From: Sorangium aterium
GTDB lineage: Bacteria; Myxococcota_A; Polyangia; Polyangiales; Polyangiaceae
Direction of reading: 5' to 3'
Length of the DNA stretch: 64,000 nt
NCBI RefSeq assembly: GCF_028368935.1
Contig: NZ_JAQNDK010000002.1
Coordinates: forward strand, 1,426,001-1,490,000
Positions 17,170 to 25,794 of the stretch are shown here, piece by piece (within the stretch, counting starts at the first letter, position 1; each line of letters begins with the position of its first letter). A program made the translations under genes and the position numbers. The notes under the pieces were generated by a model that was given only the letters and a program-made list of their open reading frames with translations, ran no database searches and was not told the origin of the DNA.

Positions 17170-17835
17170 TTAGCACCCAGGCGCGCGGCAGATACCCATC
17201 TTCAGGCGCGCGATCTCCTGGAGCTCCTCGGCGATCTCGAGCGTGCGCATCGCGGCGGCGCGCGCGAGCGCCTGGGACTCCTCGGTGACCGCGAGGCGCG
17301 CGAGGAGCCGCCGGCCCATCTCGTGGTGATGGCCCTCGTCCGGCTGGATGACGTCGCGGTAGAGGCGCGCTGTCTCGGCGTCGCCTTGCGACTCGCAGTA
17401 GTCGATGAACGCCTGGTTGTGCACCTTCGCGAGCGCCTCGCGTGTGAACTGGCCCGCTGCGACGCGCTCGACCGTGGAGCCGAGCCCCTTCAAGTACCCG
17501 AACATCGGCGTGGGAGGCCCGAACTTCGCCGGGATCGCCGCGGGGTCGACGCCGAGCGCGCGGAGGCGCTCGGCGATGAGCCGGTAATGCCTCGCCTCGT
17601 CGCCGCACTGGCGGGCGAGGGCGAGCTTCACCTCCACGTCGGTCTCGGTGGTGAGCCAGAGCGCAGCCTCCTCGGTCGCCTCGAGCTCCTTCTTGAGCGC
17701 GGTCGCGAGCAGCGCCGGGATGCCGACGCCGCTCGCCGGCTCCGCCGCGCGGGCCACGGCGCCGATGTGGGCGAGGCGCTCACCGACCTTGCGGTCGAGC
17801 TCGTCGAGGAATTCCTCTGGTTTCATGCGGGGCAT
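17170..17835 (-). CDS. ferritin-like domain protein
   Basis: A 221-residue all-helical protein. Metal-ligand-like motifs appear as EATEEAALW, GDEARHYRLIAERL (ExxH type, near residues 80-92) and QPDEGHHHEMGRR (near 166-178), the spacing expected of the ferritin-like di-iron four-helix bundle. No signal peptide. The closest families are the uncharacterised ferritin-like proteins, not ferritin or bacterioferritin themselves. The foldback element lies right after its stop. The hypothetical gene at 17906 is divergent, 70 bases away. Oxidative or metal-storage function is inference. Confidence 0.75.
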   Translation of the reverse strand: MPRMKPEEFLDELDRKVGERLAHIGAVARAAEPASGVGIPALLATALKKELEATEEAALWLTTETDVEVKLALARQCGDEARHYRLIAERLRALGVDPAAIPAKFGPPTPMFGYLKGLGSTVERVAAGQFTREALAKVHNQAFIDYCESQGDAETARLYRDVIQPDEGHHHEMGRRLLARLAVTEESQALARAAAMRTLEIAEELQEIARLKMGICRAPGC

Positions 17836-17905
17836 GATGGGCGCGCCCCGCGCGGCGGGTCAATAGGCCGCGCTTCCGGCGGCCAGGTGGGTGTACCCTC
17901 CTCGA

Positions 17906-18889
17906 ATGGCCTGGTGCTTCCTGCCGCCGTGGATCGATCTCGAGTCGGTCTCGATCTCGTTCGAGCTTCCCGCGCGCACCGTCCTGAAGCGCACCGGCGT
18001 GGCCGCGCTCGCCACGTCGAGCGCGACGGCGCTCCGCCTGACGCTCGCGCCGGCGCTCCTGCGGATCACCTTCGAGCCGTACCTCGTCATCGACCTGCCG
18101 CCGCCGCTCGGTGACATGGGGCTCCAGCAGATCGAGTACGACTTCCGTTCAGGCGCGATGACGCCCAACGTCTTTTACACGGGAGGGCTCGTCCGGGTCG
18201 GAAAGGGATCGGCGGAGGACGAGGCGCGCGCCTTCATGCGCGGACTCGTCACGTCGACGCCCATGGCCATGCCCCCGTACGACCCCACGAGCGATCCCGA
18301 TCTCGTCGTGACGGTGCGTCAGGCGCTCTCGAACCTCGAGGCCGGCAGCAGTACGGCCGTGCGGGGCGCCCGCCTGTCCGCGCGGCTGACGCTGCGCCAG
18401 GAGCTCGCTGGCGGGGTGGGCTCGGACGGGTTCCGCATTCCGACCGGCGCGACCGTCGCGGCCAGCGTCGATATCGAGGGCACCCGGCAGGAGATCGAGA
18501 CGGCGCCGCGCGTGCAGCGCATCGAGGTCGACTGTTCGTCGGCGGTGCTCCAGAAGGGGGGAGTCGACCAGGCCGATGTCCGTCGCTTCATCGTGAAGCG
18601 CGGCGGAGAGATCGCCGTCGAGCGGGTCGAGCCGCTCGGCGCGGCGCGCCAGGCCGCGGGCGCCGAGTCGCTCGTGCGCCTGTTCAGCGCCCTGGTCGCG
18701 GGCGGCGGCGTCGCGCTCGACCCGCAGCGCCTCGGGCCGAGCGTCGTGGAAGGGCTCGTCAAGGAAGAGATCGCGCGCGCCCTGCGCCCCGCGCTCGTCG
18801 GCTGGGTGCGGCAGAACGCCGACGTCGTCGTGGGGATGGACCTGCGGCAGGTGCTCGGGATACCGGCGGAGGGAGGCGACGTGGCATGA
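17906..18889 (+). CDS. hypothetical protein
   Basis: A 327-residue protein starting MAWCFLPPWIDLESVSISFE. I do not recognise the family. The N-terminal third is beta-rich, with SSATALRLTLAPALLRITF-like alternation. The middle carries repeated beta strands (ARLSARLTLRQ, TGATVAASVDIEG), and the C-terminus is helical (SVVEGLVKEEIARALRPAL). No signal peptide or membrane segment. The codon-position pattern looks like a normal high-GC gene, and a same-strand MOSC gene follows after 79 bases, so it is probably real. Confidence 0.7.
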   Translation: MAWCFLPPWIDLESVSISFELPARTVLKRTGVAALATSSATALRLTLAPALLRITFEPYLVIDLPPPLGDMGLQQIEYDFRSGAMTPNVFYTGGLVRVGKGSAEDEARAFMRGLVTSTPMAMPPYDPTSDPDLVVTVRQALSNLEAGSSTAVRGARLSARLTLRQELAGGVGSDGFRIPTGATVAASVDIEGTRQEIETAPRVQRIEVDCSSAVLQKGGVDQADVRRFIVKRGGEIAVERVEPLGAARQAAGAESLVRLFSALVAGGGVALDPQRLGPSVVEGLVKEEIARALRPALVGWVRQNADVVVGMDLRQVLGIPAEGGDVA

Positions 18890-18968
18890 GGGGCGGCGCG
18901 GGCGTTCGCGACGCGCGCTCCGTGCTTCTCCAGGCGCCGAGCGCCCGAGGGGTGTTATAAGCTACGGA

Positions 18969-19787
18969 ATGCGACTCTCCGCGATCCACATCTATCCCGT
19001 CAAAGGCTGCCGGGGCCTCACGCTCGACGCGTCCGCCGTCGACGCGCTCGGCCTCGCCGGCGATCGGCGGTTCATGATCGTCGACCCCGAGGGAAAGCCC
19101 CTCACGCAGCGCCCGCTGCCGCGCATGGCGCTCATCGAGACGCAGCTCTCCGAGAGCGCGCTCACGCTCGGCTTCGCCGGCCGGCCGCCGATCTCGGTGC
19201 CGCGCAGGGCCGAGGGCGCGCGCCTGCTCACGGTCGAGGTCTGGAGCAGCAGCGGCCTCCTGGCCGAGGATTGCGGTGACGAAGCCGCCGCGTGGCTCAG
19301 CGGCGTCCTGGATCACCCGGCGCGGCTCGTCCGCATCGGCGAGGCGTTCCGGCGGCCCGTCCTCAAGGCCTCGGTGGCAGGCACGGAAGACGTCGTGTCG
19401 TTCGCCGACGAGTTCCCGCTGCTCGTGATCTCCGAGGCCTCCCTCGCCGATCTGAACGCTCACCTCGAGGGCCGGGGCGCCGCGCCGTTGCCGATGGATC
19501 GCTTCCGGCCCAACCTCGTCGTGAGCGGCTGCGCTGCCTTCGACGAGGACCTGTGGAGCCGCGTCCGCATCGGAGACCTCGTGCTCCGCGCCGGCGGCCC
19601 GTGCGGCCGCTGCGTCGTCACCACGACCGACCAGCGCACCGCAGAGCGCGGCCCGGAGCCGCTCCGCACGCTGGCCAGCTACCGGCGCGATGCGCAGAGG
19701 CCCGGCGAGGTGAACTTCGGACAGAACTACATCCAGGAGACGAAATCCGGCACATTGCGCGTGGGGGACGAGGTGACGGTCGTGTGA
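18969..19787 (+). CDS. MOSC-domain protein (YcbX-like)
   Basis: A 272-residue protein with the N-terminal MOSC beta-barrel (residues 1-~115: AIHIYPVKGCRGLTLD, LGLAGDRRFMIVD) and the C-terminal MOSC domain (~130-272). The catalytic-type Cys lies in the block GPCGRCVVTTTDQ (Cys212/Cys215), which in MOSC enzymes carries the sulfur or binds molybdopterin. The family includes YcbX and mARC, molybdenum-dependent reductases of N-hydroxylated compounds. No ferredoxin domain is fused, so an electron donor would have to be separate. Single gene by spacing. Confidence 0.88.
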   Translation: MRLSAIHIYPVKGCRGLTLDASAVDALGLAGDRRFMIVDPEGKPLTQRPLPRMALIETQLSESALTLGFAGRPPISVPRRAEGARLLTVEVWSSSGLLAEDCGDEAAAWLSGVLDHPARLVRIGEAFRRPVLKASVAGTEDVVSFADEFPLLVISEASLADLNAHLEGRGAAPLPMDRFRPNLVVSGCAAFDEDLWSRVRIGDLVLRAGGPCGRCVVTTTDQRTAERGPEPLRTLASYRRDAQRPGEVNFGQNYIQETKSGTLRVGDEVTVV

Positions 19788-19908
19788 CCGAGCACCCGAT
19801 CTGCTCCTGCGTGGCGGCTCCTCGGGTGTCGCGGCGGCTCATGGGAGAGAATGCGGCGGGCCAGCCTGCGCGGCTCGGATCGCGGCGCGGTCGTGATACA
19901 AAGGGCCG

Positions 19909-20385
19909 ATGAGAAAGCACGCGCTTCGTTCATGGATCGTCTCGCTCGCCGTCGTGACCTTGCTCTCGTTCGTGTCGCTCGGCAGCGCCTACGCGGGAGA
20001 GGCGGAGAAGAAGCTCGCCCTGGAGCTCACGCACCTCGTCATGCCGAAGGACGTCTACAACGCGCTCCTCGATCAGCTGATGACCAACATGAGTGCCTCG
20101 ATGCAGCAAGCGGGCGCGAAGGTCTCGACCAAGGAGGCCAGCAAGCTGAAGGCGGTGGTCGCCGAGGTGCTGCCGTACGACGAGCTCGTCCAGTGGAACG
20201 TCGATATCTACGCGGGGAAGTTCACCGCCGATGAGCTGAAGGAGCTCATCAAGTTCTACGGCACGCCGGTCGGAAAGAAGGCCGCGAAGCTCCTCCCGGA
20301 GATCAGCGGCGAGGTGGGGAAGAAGGTCGGGACGGTCATCGTCCAGCGGATGCCCGCGGCGATGAAGAAGGCCGGGATCCAGTAG
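19909..20385 (+). CDS. exported DUF2059 protein
   Basis: A 158-residue protein with a clear Sec signal peptide (KHALRSWIVSLAVVTLLSF, cleavage near AYAGE) and a helical mature part. The block FTADELKELIKFYGTPVGKKAAKLLPE-type region (about 105-130) is the hallmark of DUF2059, a family of unknown function found in periplasmic proteins. The start is preceded by AAAGGGCCG. It is convergent with the hydrolase downstream. Confidence 0.85.
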   Translation: MRKHALRSWIVSLAVVTLLSFVSLGSAYAGEAEKKLALELTHLVMPKDVYNALLDQLMTNMSASMQQAGAKVSTKEASKLKAVVAEVLPYDELVQWNVDIYAGKFTADELKELIKFYGTPVGKKAAKLLPEISGEVGKKVGTVIVQRMPAAMKKAGIQ

Positions 20386-20417
20386 AGGGCGCGACGCTCG
20401 GCGGTGCGCTCTGCGCG

Positions 20418-21278
20418 CTACCGCCTCTCGGCCAGGAAGCCGGCGACGGCGTCGAGCAGCGCCCGCGGCTCGTCAGCGCGCACCCAGTGGCTGCTGCGCT
20501 CGAAGATACGTAGATCCGCGCCCGGGATGAGCCGCGCGATCTCCTCCGAGAGATCGGGTGGGCAGATCCAGTCGTGTCGGCCGGCGATGACGAGCGTGGG
20601 CACGGCGATCTCGGGGAGGCGCGGCGTGAAATCGAATCTCCGCATGAACCTCTCCAGGCCGACGTTCCACGCGTCGACGCTGTAGATGGTGCGCGCGCCG
20701 GCCTCGTTCGCCTTCTGCGGATCGAAGGTGGTCGAGTAGAGCGGCCCCAGGATCTGGAGGAGCTCGGCGAACTGCGCGTCGCCCTCGATCTCGCCGGCCC
20801 AGAGGCGTTCGCACGCCGCTCTCTGCTGCTCGGTGCCGCGCTCCGCGACGATCCGCTTGGCCCGGTCGATGAGGCGATGGCTGGCTGCCGTGGCCACCAG
20901 GATGAGATGAGAGATGTTGCGCTGGTATTCGAGCGCATAGGCCATGGCCACCATGCCGCCATAGGAGGTGCCCATCACGACGATACGATCGAGGCCGAGG
21001 TGCAGGCGGAGCGCCTCCATGTCCTCGACGTTGTTCTCGAGGGTATACGTCTCCTTCGGCCCGCGCGCGGAGCGGCCCTGTCCGCGATGATCGAAGTAGA
21101 CGAGCTGCGCCTGATCGGCGAGCGGCGTCATCCCGCCCTTGTGCGAGGCGTGATCTGCGCCAGGTCCGCCGTGTACGACGAACATCACCGGCTTCTCGCG
21201 CATCCGCGGGCCGTCGGGGACGAGGCCCATGCCCTCGATGTCGAAGTAGAGCTCGGTGCCTCGGATCCTGGCGCGCAC
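20418..21278 (-). CDS. alpha/beta hydrolase, proline iminopeptidase type
   Basis: A 286-residue hydrolase. The oxyanion block HGGPG is at 36-40, the nucleophile Ser105 sits in GTSYGG, the acid is probably Asp236 (GRHDW) and the base His264 (SSHW). HGGPG plus this cap arrangement is typical of prolyl aminopeptidase and related amide/ester hydrolases; the substrate is not predictable. I chose the GTG at 21276-21278 (VRARIRGTELYFDIEG) because the long in-frame extension upstream is Pro/Arg/Ser-rich junk. The ribosome-binding site is weak, so the start is uncertain. Confidence 0.82.
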   Translation of the reverse strand: MRARIRGTELYFDIEGMGLVPDGPRMREKPVMFVVHGGPGADHASHKGGMTPLADQAQLVYFDHRGQGRSARGPKETYTLENNVEDMEALRLHLGLDRIVVMGTSYGGMVAMAYALEYQRNISHLILVATAASHRLIDRAKRIVAERGTEQQRAACERLWAGEIEGDAQFAELLQILGPLYSTTFDPQKANEAGARTIYSVDAWNVGLERFMRRFDFTPRLPEIAVPTLVIAGRHDWICPPDLSEEIARLIPGADLRIFERSSHWVRADEPRALLDAVAGFLAERR

Positions 21279-21405
21279 GGCGTCAGGGTATCCGATCGGC
21301 GGGGCGCGGTGGCGCGGGCGGGAGGTGCGTGGGGAGTAGCAGTGGAGGCGCAGCTTGTTGCCGGGGCAGCAGGGGCCGCCAGGGCGCTGTCGCGGCTGGT
21401 CGCTG

Positions 21406-22218
21406 TCAGGCGACGCCGTGTCGGGCCAGCCAGTCGAGCTGGCGCTGCCAGGCGTCGGCGGCGGCTTCCGGCCGGTAGCTCGGCCGGTAGTCGGCGTAGA
21501 AGGCGTGCGGGACGTCCGGGTAGACCTGGATCTCGGAGTGCGCGGCGCCGGGCGCGCTGCCGGCCTCGGAGGCGGCACGGAGCGCCTCCTGCAGCGCGGT
21601 GACCGTCGGGAGGGGGATGCCCTGGTCCTGTCCGGCGTAGAGGCCCAGCACGGGCACCTGCAGCGCGCCCGCCACGTCGATGGGGTGCCTGGGCTGGGCC
21701 TCGGTCCGATCGCCGGTCAGGCGTCCGTACCAGGCCACTGCCGCCTTGAGCGCCGGGTTGTGCGCGGCGTACAGCCACGTGATGCGCCCGCCCCAGCAGA
21801 AGCCGACCGCGGCCACCTTGCGGACGTCGGCCTTTCCGGAGGCTTGGGCGAAGGCCACGCTGGCGTCGAGGTCGGAGAGGACCTGCCGGTCGGGTACGCG
21901 GCCCGCCAGAGCGCGGAACTCATCGACGGTGTGGAGGTGGCTCGGATCGCCTTGCCGAACGAACAGATCCGGGGCGAGGGCGTAGTAGCCGCGGTGTGCG
22001 AGGCGGCGGACCACGTCGCGGATGTGCTCGTGGACGCCGAAGATTTCCTGGATCACCAGCACCAGAGGAAAGGGGCCACCGGAGGCGGGGTGGGCGCGGT
22101 AGCCGGGGAGGTCACCCGCGGGCGCGGGAAGGGTGATCGCGCCTGCGATGAGTCCGGCGTCGTCGGTGTGGATGGGCTTCGGAGCGTTGCTCTCGGCGAT
22201 GGGCGTGGAGGCGGTCAT
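21406..22218 (-). CDS. dienelactone hydrolase family protein (Cys nucleophile)
   Basis: A 270-residue alpha/beta hydrolase. The triad reads Cys141 (GFCWGG), Asp198 (AGQDQG) and His238 (VPHAFYADYRP). The substrate-gating glutamate block QEIFGVHEHIRDV is at about 57-69. This is the classical carboxymethylenebutenolidase pattern, used to open dienelactones in aromatic breakdown, although many family members have other substrates. The ATG at 22216-22218 is right; the frame extends upstream only because it runs through the minisatellite, which translates to an artefactual APQPGS repeat. A second, Ser-type homologue lies upstream at 22386-23237. Confidence 0.88.
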   Translation of the reverse strand: MTASTPIAESNAPKPIHTDDAGLIAGAITLPAPAGDLPGYRAHPASGGPFPLVLVIQEIFGVHEHIRDVVRRLAHRGYYALAPDLFVRQGDPSHLHTVDEFRALAGRVPDRQVLSDLDASVAFAQASGKADVRKVAAVGFCWGGRITWLYAAHNPALKAAVAWYGRLTGDRTEAQPRHPIDVAGALQVPVLGLYAGQDQGIPLPTVTALQEALRAASEAGSAPGAAHSEIQVYPDVPHAFYADYRPSYRPEAAADAWQRQLDWLARHGVA

Positions 22219-22260
22219 GGCGGGCGCCCAGCAGCCTCCGTGCCATGGGCGCGACCGACC

Positions 22261-22368
22261 CGACCCGGGTTGGGGAGCCGACCCAGGTTGAGGAGCCGAC
22301 CCGGGTTGAGGAGCCGACCCAGGTTGAGGTGCCGACCCAGGTTGAGGAGCCGACCCAGGTTGAGGTGC
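22261..22368. repeat. intergenic minisatellite array 3, 18-bp period
   Basis: Six head-to-tail units of 18 bases start with CGACCC at 22261, 22279, 22297, 22315, 22333 and 22351. Unit form is CGACCC(A/G)GGTTGAGG(A/T)GC. The array lies between the end of one dienelactone-hydrolase-like gene and the start of the next, on the minus strand. Same core and same strand as array 1 (8441-8784). Confidence 0.9.
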
Positions 22369-22385
22369 CGGCGGTGGAGCCGCAG

Positions 22386-23237
22386 CTACCCCGCCGCGCG
22401 CACACCCTCGCCGGCGACTGCCTGCGGCCGCCACTGCGCGACGTTGCCGGTGCGCTCGGCGAAGAATTCCCGCGTGCGCCGCCACGAGAGCTGCGCCGCG
22501 TCGGCGTGGTACGCCGGCCGCGTCTCGTTGAAGAACCCGTGGCGCGTCCCAGGGTACACGAACGAGATCAGCTCTCGCCCCGCAGCCCTGAACGCCTCCC
22601 CCACCGCTGGCGCCCTCGGGGTGATCGCCGGATCGTCCTCCGCATAATGCACCTGCAGCGGAAATCGCACGTTCCTCACCTGCTCCAGGGCCGGCGCCTG
22701 CCCATAGAACACAGCGCCCGCCGCGAGCTCCACGCCTGCGACCGCGAGCTGCCCCACGAGCCCGCCGCCCAGCGAGAACCCGACGGCGGCGACGCCCCCC
22801 GACCGCACGTCCGACCGGCCGACGAGGTGCGCCGCCGCCGCCCTCGCGTCGGACAGGTAGGTCGACGTGTCGCGGCTACCGAACCAGGCGAACACCTTCT
22901 TCAGCCGCTCCTGTTCGTCCGCCGGCAACCGCGCGACCACCTCGTCGCGGTCGGCGGCGCGCAGCAGGCTCACCCCCCGGGCCACCTCCGCCTCGGTGAA
23001 GGTCCGGTGCGTCGTGTCGTGCGAATACAGGTTCGGCGCAAACGCGATGTACCCTTCCTGCGCGAAGCGCCTCGCCAGCTCGATCGTATGGACCGTGAGC
23101 CCCAGCCCCTCGTGGAGGATCAGCACCGCCGGCGCCGGCGAGCGCCCGCCCGACGCCGGGCGGACCTGCACCGCCTCCACCGGCCCGTGGGGCCCCTCGA
23201 ACGACGTCCTCTCGACGCCTGTGCTCGCGGCGCTCAT
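22386..23237 (-). CDS. dienelactone hydrolase family protein (Ser nucleophile variant)
   Basis: A 283-residue alpha/beta hydrolase. The nucleophile is Ser155 in GFSLGG, replacing the Cys of the classical enzyme; the acid is Asp201/Asp202 (AEDDPA) and the base His233 (TRHGFFNETRPAY). The N-terminal block LHEGLGL replaces the usual QE(I/W)FG. Its ATG overlaps the TGA of the TauD-type dioxygenase (ATGA, 23234-23237), so the two are translationally coupled and probably act in one degradative route; the substrate is unknown. Confidence 0.85.
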   Translation of the reverse strand: MSAASTGVERTSFEGPHGPVEAVQVRPASGGRSPAPAVLILHEGLGLTVHTIELARRFAQEGYIAFAPNLYSHDTTHRTFTEAEVARGVSLLRAADRDEVVARLPADEQERLKKVFAWFGSRDTSTYLSDARAAAAHLVGRSDVRSGGVAAVGFSLGGGLVGQLAVAGVELAAGAVFYGQAPALEQVRNVRFPLQVHYAEDDPAITPRAPAVGEAFRAAGRELISFVYPGTRHGFFNETRPAYHADAAQLSWRRTREFFAERTGNVAQWRPQAVAGEGVRAAG

Positions 23238-24217
23238 GCCTGCACCTCCGCCTCGGCCGCCTTGTCCTTGCGGGCGGGCTTCAGCTTGCTCGGGGGCCGC
23301 TTGCCGAATGGCTCCCCGGCCACGATCTCGGAGCGGACCCCGTCGACCCCCACCGGGATATCTCCGGTCAGCGTCACCCGGTAGAGGACGCGCTCGACGT
23401 CGAGGTGCCCGAGGTCCTGCGGCCCCAGGTGCGCCGTGGCTCGGTTGTCCCAGAATGCAATGCTGCCGGGCTCCCACCGGAACCGCACCGTGTAGGTCGG
23501 GCGGCTGATCTGCTCGAAGAGCAGATCGAGGATCGCGCTGCTCTCGCGCGGCGACAGCCCGACGATGTGGCTGGTGAATCCAGGGCTGACGAACAGCGCC
23601 CGCTCGCCGGTCTCGGGGTGGACGCGCACCACGGGGTGGATCGAGATCAGCGGGTTCTCGCGCACCTTGCGCAGGTACGGGCTGTCCTGGTCCTGCGGCG
23701 CGAACCGCAGCCCGAAGCGGTGCTCCGCGCGCAGGCCGTCGACGAGCGCGCGCAGCGGCGCGGACAGCCCCTCGTAGGCTGCCACGAGGTTCGTCCAGGT
23801 CGTGTCGCCGCCGTACGGCGGCAGGATGTGCGCCCGCAGGATCGACGCCGCCGGCGGGTTCACGGCCGCGGTGACGTCGGTATGCCAGCGGTTCTCGTAG
23901 CTGAAGCGCCTGCCGTACCGGCGATCGTAGCGGCGGCTGTCGATGGCGAGGATCTCCGGGTGCTCGTCGAACGGCTCGTCCTCGTGCGGATGGGCATAGG
24001 TCACCTCGCCGAAGCGCGCCGCGAAGGCGATCTGCTCGGCGTGCCCGAGCGGCTGGTTCCGGAAGAAGACGACCTTCCACTTCAGCAGCGCCGCGCGGAT
24101 GGCCGCCACGGAGTCGTCGGGCAGCGGCTTCGAGATGTCGGCGCCGTGGATCTCGGCGCCGATGTGCCCTGCGAGCGGCTTTACCTGGATGGCTTGATCG
24201 GATGCTCTCTGGCTCAT
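23234..24217 (-). CDS. TauD/TfdA-family Fe(II)/2-oxoglutarate dioxygenase
   Basis: A 327-residue non-heme iron dioxygenase. The facial triad is visible as His112 and Asp114 (RWHTDVT) and His263 (RATAHLG), with the 2-oxoglutarate-binding Arg in ERVLYRVTLTGD. Family members hydroxylate taurine, 2,4-D, alkyl sulfates and many other compounds. The start is set by GGAGGAG five bases upstream of the ATG at 24215-24217. The C-terminal ~30 residues are Lys/Pro-rich and lie beyond the usual family end. Coupled to the downstream hydrolase. Confidence 0.9.
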   Translation of the reverse strand: MSQRASDQAIQVKPLAGHIGAEIHGADISKPLPDDSVAAIRAALLKWKVVFFRNQPLGHAEQIAFAARFGEVTYAHPHEDEPFDEHPEILAIDSRRYDRRYGRRFSYENRWHTDVTAAVNPPAASILRAHILPPYGGDTTWTNLVAAYEGLSAPLRALVDGLRAEHRFGLRFAPQDQDSPYLRKVRENPLISIHPVVRVHPETGERALFVSPGFTSHIVGLSPRESSAILDLLFEQISRPTYTVRFRWEPGSIAFWDNRATAHLGPQDLGHLDVERVLYRVTLTGDIPVGVDGVRSEIVAGEPFGKRPPSKLKPARKDKAAEAEVQA

Positions 24218-24339
24218 AGGTCTCCTCCGCGTGGTCCCCCCGCCACGTCCTTGCTGGCGGTCGGTATGCGGGCGCCGTGCCAGGATGCGAGCGGCGGCGT
24301 GCGCGTGGGGACACACGGTGCGGGGCGCGCGTGCGGAAG

Positions 24340-24688
24340 TCCCCAGAACGTCTCCAGCGGGGGCCTAGTGACGTCGCCGCCCACGGCGAGCGCGTCGAAC
24401 ACCTTCGTCCTCTCCGCGATATCGCCGAGGTGCAAGCAGACCTCGGTGTCGCTCCCCTTCGCGGCCGGCGTGCCGGGCATCGTGTCGATGACGATGATGA
24501 CGCCAGGACCGATGTGCAGCGTGGCGTGGAGGATCCGGTCCTTGCTCTCGGGAGATGGGTTGTCGCCCGACACATCGCCGAAGCGCATCACGCCCTCACA
24601 CTTCGCCCCGAGCGCTCTTGTAGAGCGTGATGGCCTTCTCGGCGGTTCCGCCGAACATCAGACAGGGCTCCATGCGCTTGAACGACAT
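24340..24688 (-). pseudogene. broken VOC/PhnB-like glyoxalase-fold gene
   Basis: The gene starts normally (MSFKRMEPCLMFGGTAEKAI, ATG at 24686-24688) but hits a stop at 24596. A neighbouring frame continues the homology (VMRFGDVSGD, ESKDRILHATLHIGPG, DTMPGTPAAKGSD, VCLHLGDIAE, then ETFWG near 24340). This is the PhnB-like VOC fold used by 3-demethylubiquinone-9-methyltransferase-domain proteins. A one-base shift near 24600 breaks it, and the family's last ~25 residues after ETFWG are missing. It is probably dead. Confidence 0.7.
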
Positions 24689-24888
24689 GGGTGTGCCCCC
24701 GTACGGCCCAGGAGCGAGCGGCGTCGCTCCGGGAGCGATTTCAATGCGTCGACGCTTTGAGGAGCTCCAGAACATCCGTCGTCGCGGAGCCGGCGCGGCT
24801 GACGAGCGGGAGGGGCGTCCCGGAGGCGTCAGTCCACTTCGGCGCGGAGATGGGGGACGCGCGAGCGGCTCGTGCAAACGGCGCGACG

Positions 24889-25764
24889 TCATTCGTTTCC
24901 CTGCGGCGCCACCACGATCTCCGTCCGCAGCCGGACGCCGCGCGCGCCCTCGGCGGTGCCCCTGAGCGGCGCGACGTCATCGTAGTCGCGTCCGTAGCCC
25001 AGCACGATGTGCCCTGGCGCGCCCAGGCGCCCGAGCGTCGGATCGAGGTCGTGCCAGCCGCCCGACGGCAACCACACCGACGCCCACGCGTGCGAGGCGC
25101 GCGCCGGCGCCGAGGCGGAGCCGGTCACGTAGCCGCTCGCATAACGCGCCGCGAGGCCCATCGATCGCAAGCACGCCACGGCGAGGTGCGCGAAGTCCTG
25201 GCAGACGCCGCGCCGGAGCTCGCAGAAGACGGCGATGCCGGTGTCCGCGGTGGTGACGCCCGGGGTGAAGGTGAAATCCCGTCGGATCTGGTCGACCAGC
25301 CCCTCCAGCGCTCCGCCGAGCGGGAGGCCTTCCCGGAAGCTCCCCCGCGCGTAGTCCGCCATCGCGCCGCTCCGCGGCGCCCGCGCCGTGCCCTCCACGA
25401 GCGCGCGAAGCGCCGGGTCCTCCGCCGCGGCGGCCGCCGTGCGCGCCGCCACGGCCCGCCAGTCGTCCCCGAGATCGTCGGCGCCGCCCGCGGCCTCCTC
25501 GCAGAGGCGCACCACGCTGAGGGCCGTGACGTCGATCGCGCCGAAGCTCCCGCAGATATCTATCCGCGCGCGGCGATTGCCGAAGGCGTCCTCCTCGACC
25601 CGCCTCGAGCGCGGCGGCGGCCGCACCACGAGCTGGTGGAACTCGACCGCTTGATGCGGCAGCGCGCGCGGGGTGAGGTGCGCCTCCAGCCGGCACGCGA
25701 CAGCGCCGTCGGCCCCGAGCTCGTACCGGCTGCGGTGAACCACGCGGTAACGACGCGCCGCCAC
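24889..25764 (-). CDS. transglutaminase-like protein
   Basis: A 291-residue protein. Residues 1-~85 match the bacterial transglutaminase-like N-terminal domain (RYRVVHRSRYELGADGAVACRLEAHLTPR-type beta sandwich). The catalytic core follows with Cys188 (RRGVCQDFAH), His225 (SHAWASVW) and Asp241 (WHDLDPT). The family comprises papain-fold proteases or transglutaminases, usually of unknown substrate. Unusually, it starts only 30 bases after the DUF4150 stop, at the 3' end of the T6SS cassette and on the same strand. It may be cargo, or an ordinary housekeeping homologue that happens to be next door. No signal peptide. Confidence 0.85.
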   Translation of the reverse strand: MAARRYRVVHRSRYELGADGAVACRLEAHLTPRALPHQAVEFHQLVVRPPPRSRRVEEDAFGNRRARIDICGSFGAIDVTALSVVRLCEEAAGGADDLGDDWRAVAARTAAAAAEDPALRALVEGTARAPRSGAMADYARGSFREGLPLGGALEGLVDQIRRDFTFTPGVTTADTGIAVFCELRRGVCQDFAHLAVACLRSMGLAARYASGYVTGSASAPARASHAWASVWLPSGGWHDLDPTLGRLGAPGHIVLGYGRDYDDVAPLRGTAEGARGVRLRTEIVVAPQGNE

Positions 25765-25794
25765 GTGGACCCTCTCCGCCAGCCGCGCGGCCCT

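Noticed and set aside
8441-22368. The three GACCCAGGTTGAGG arrays as CRISPR arrays
   Set aside because: Units of 16-20 bases are adjacent or separated by related repeat sequence, with no unique spacers of constant length and no cas genes.
22219-22485. Extended N-terminus with APQPGS repeats for the dienelactone hydrolase
   Set aside because: Produced by reading through the intergenic 18-bp array; the family start and first conserved block follow the ATG at 22218.
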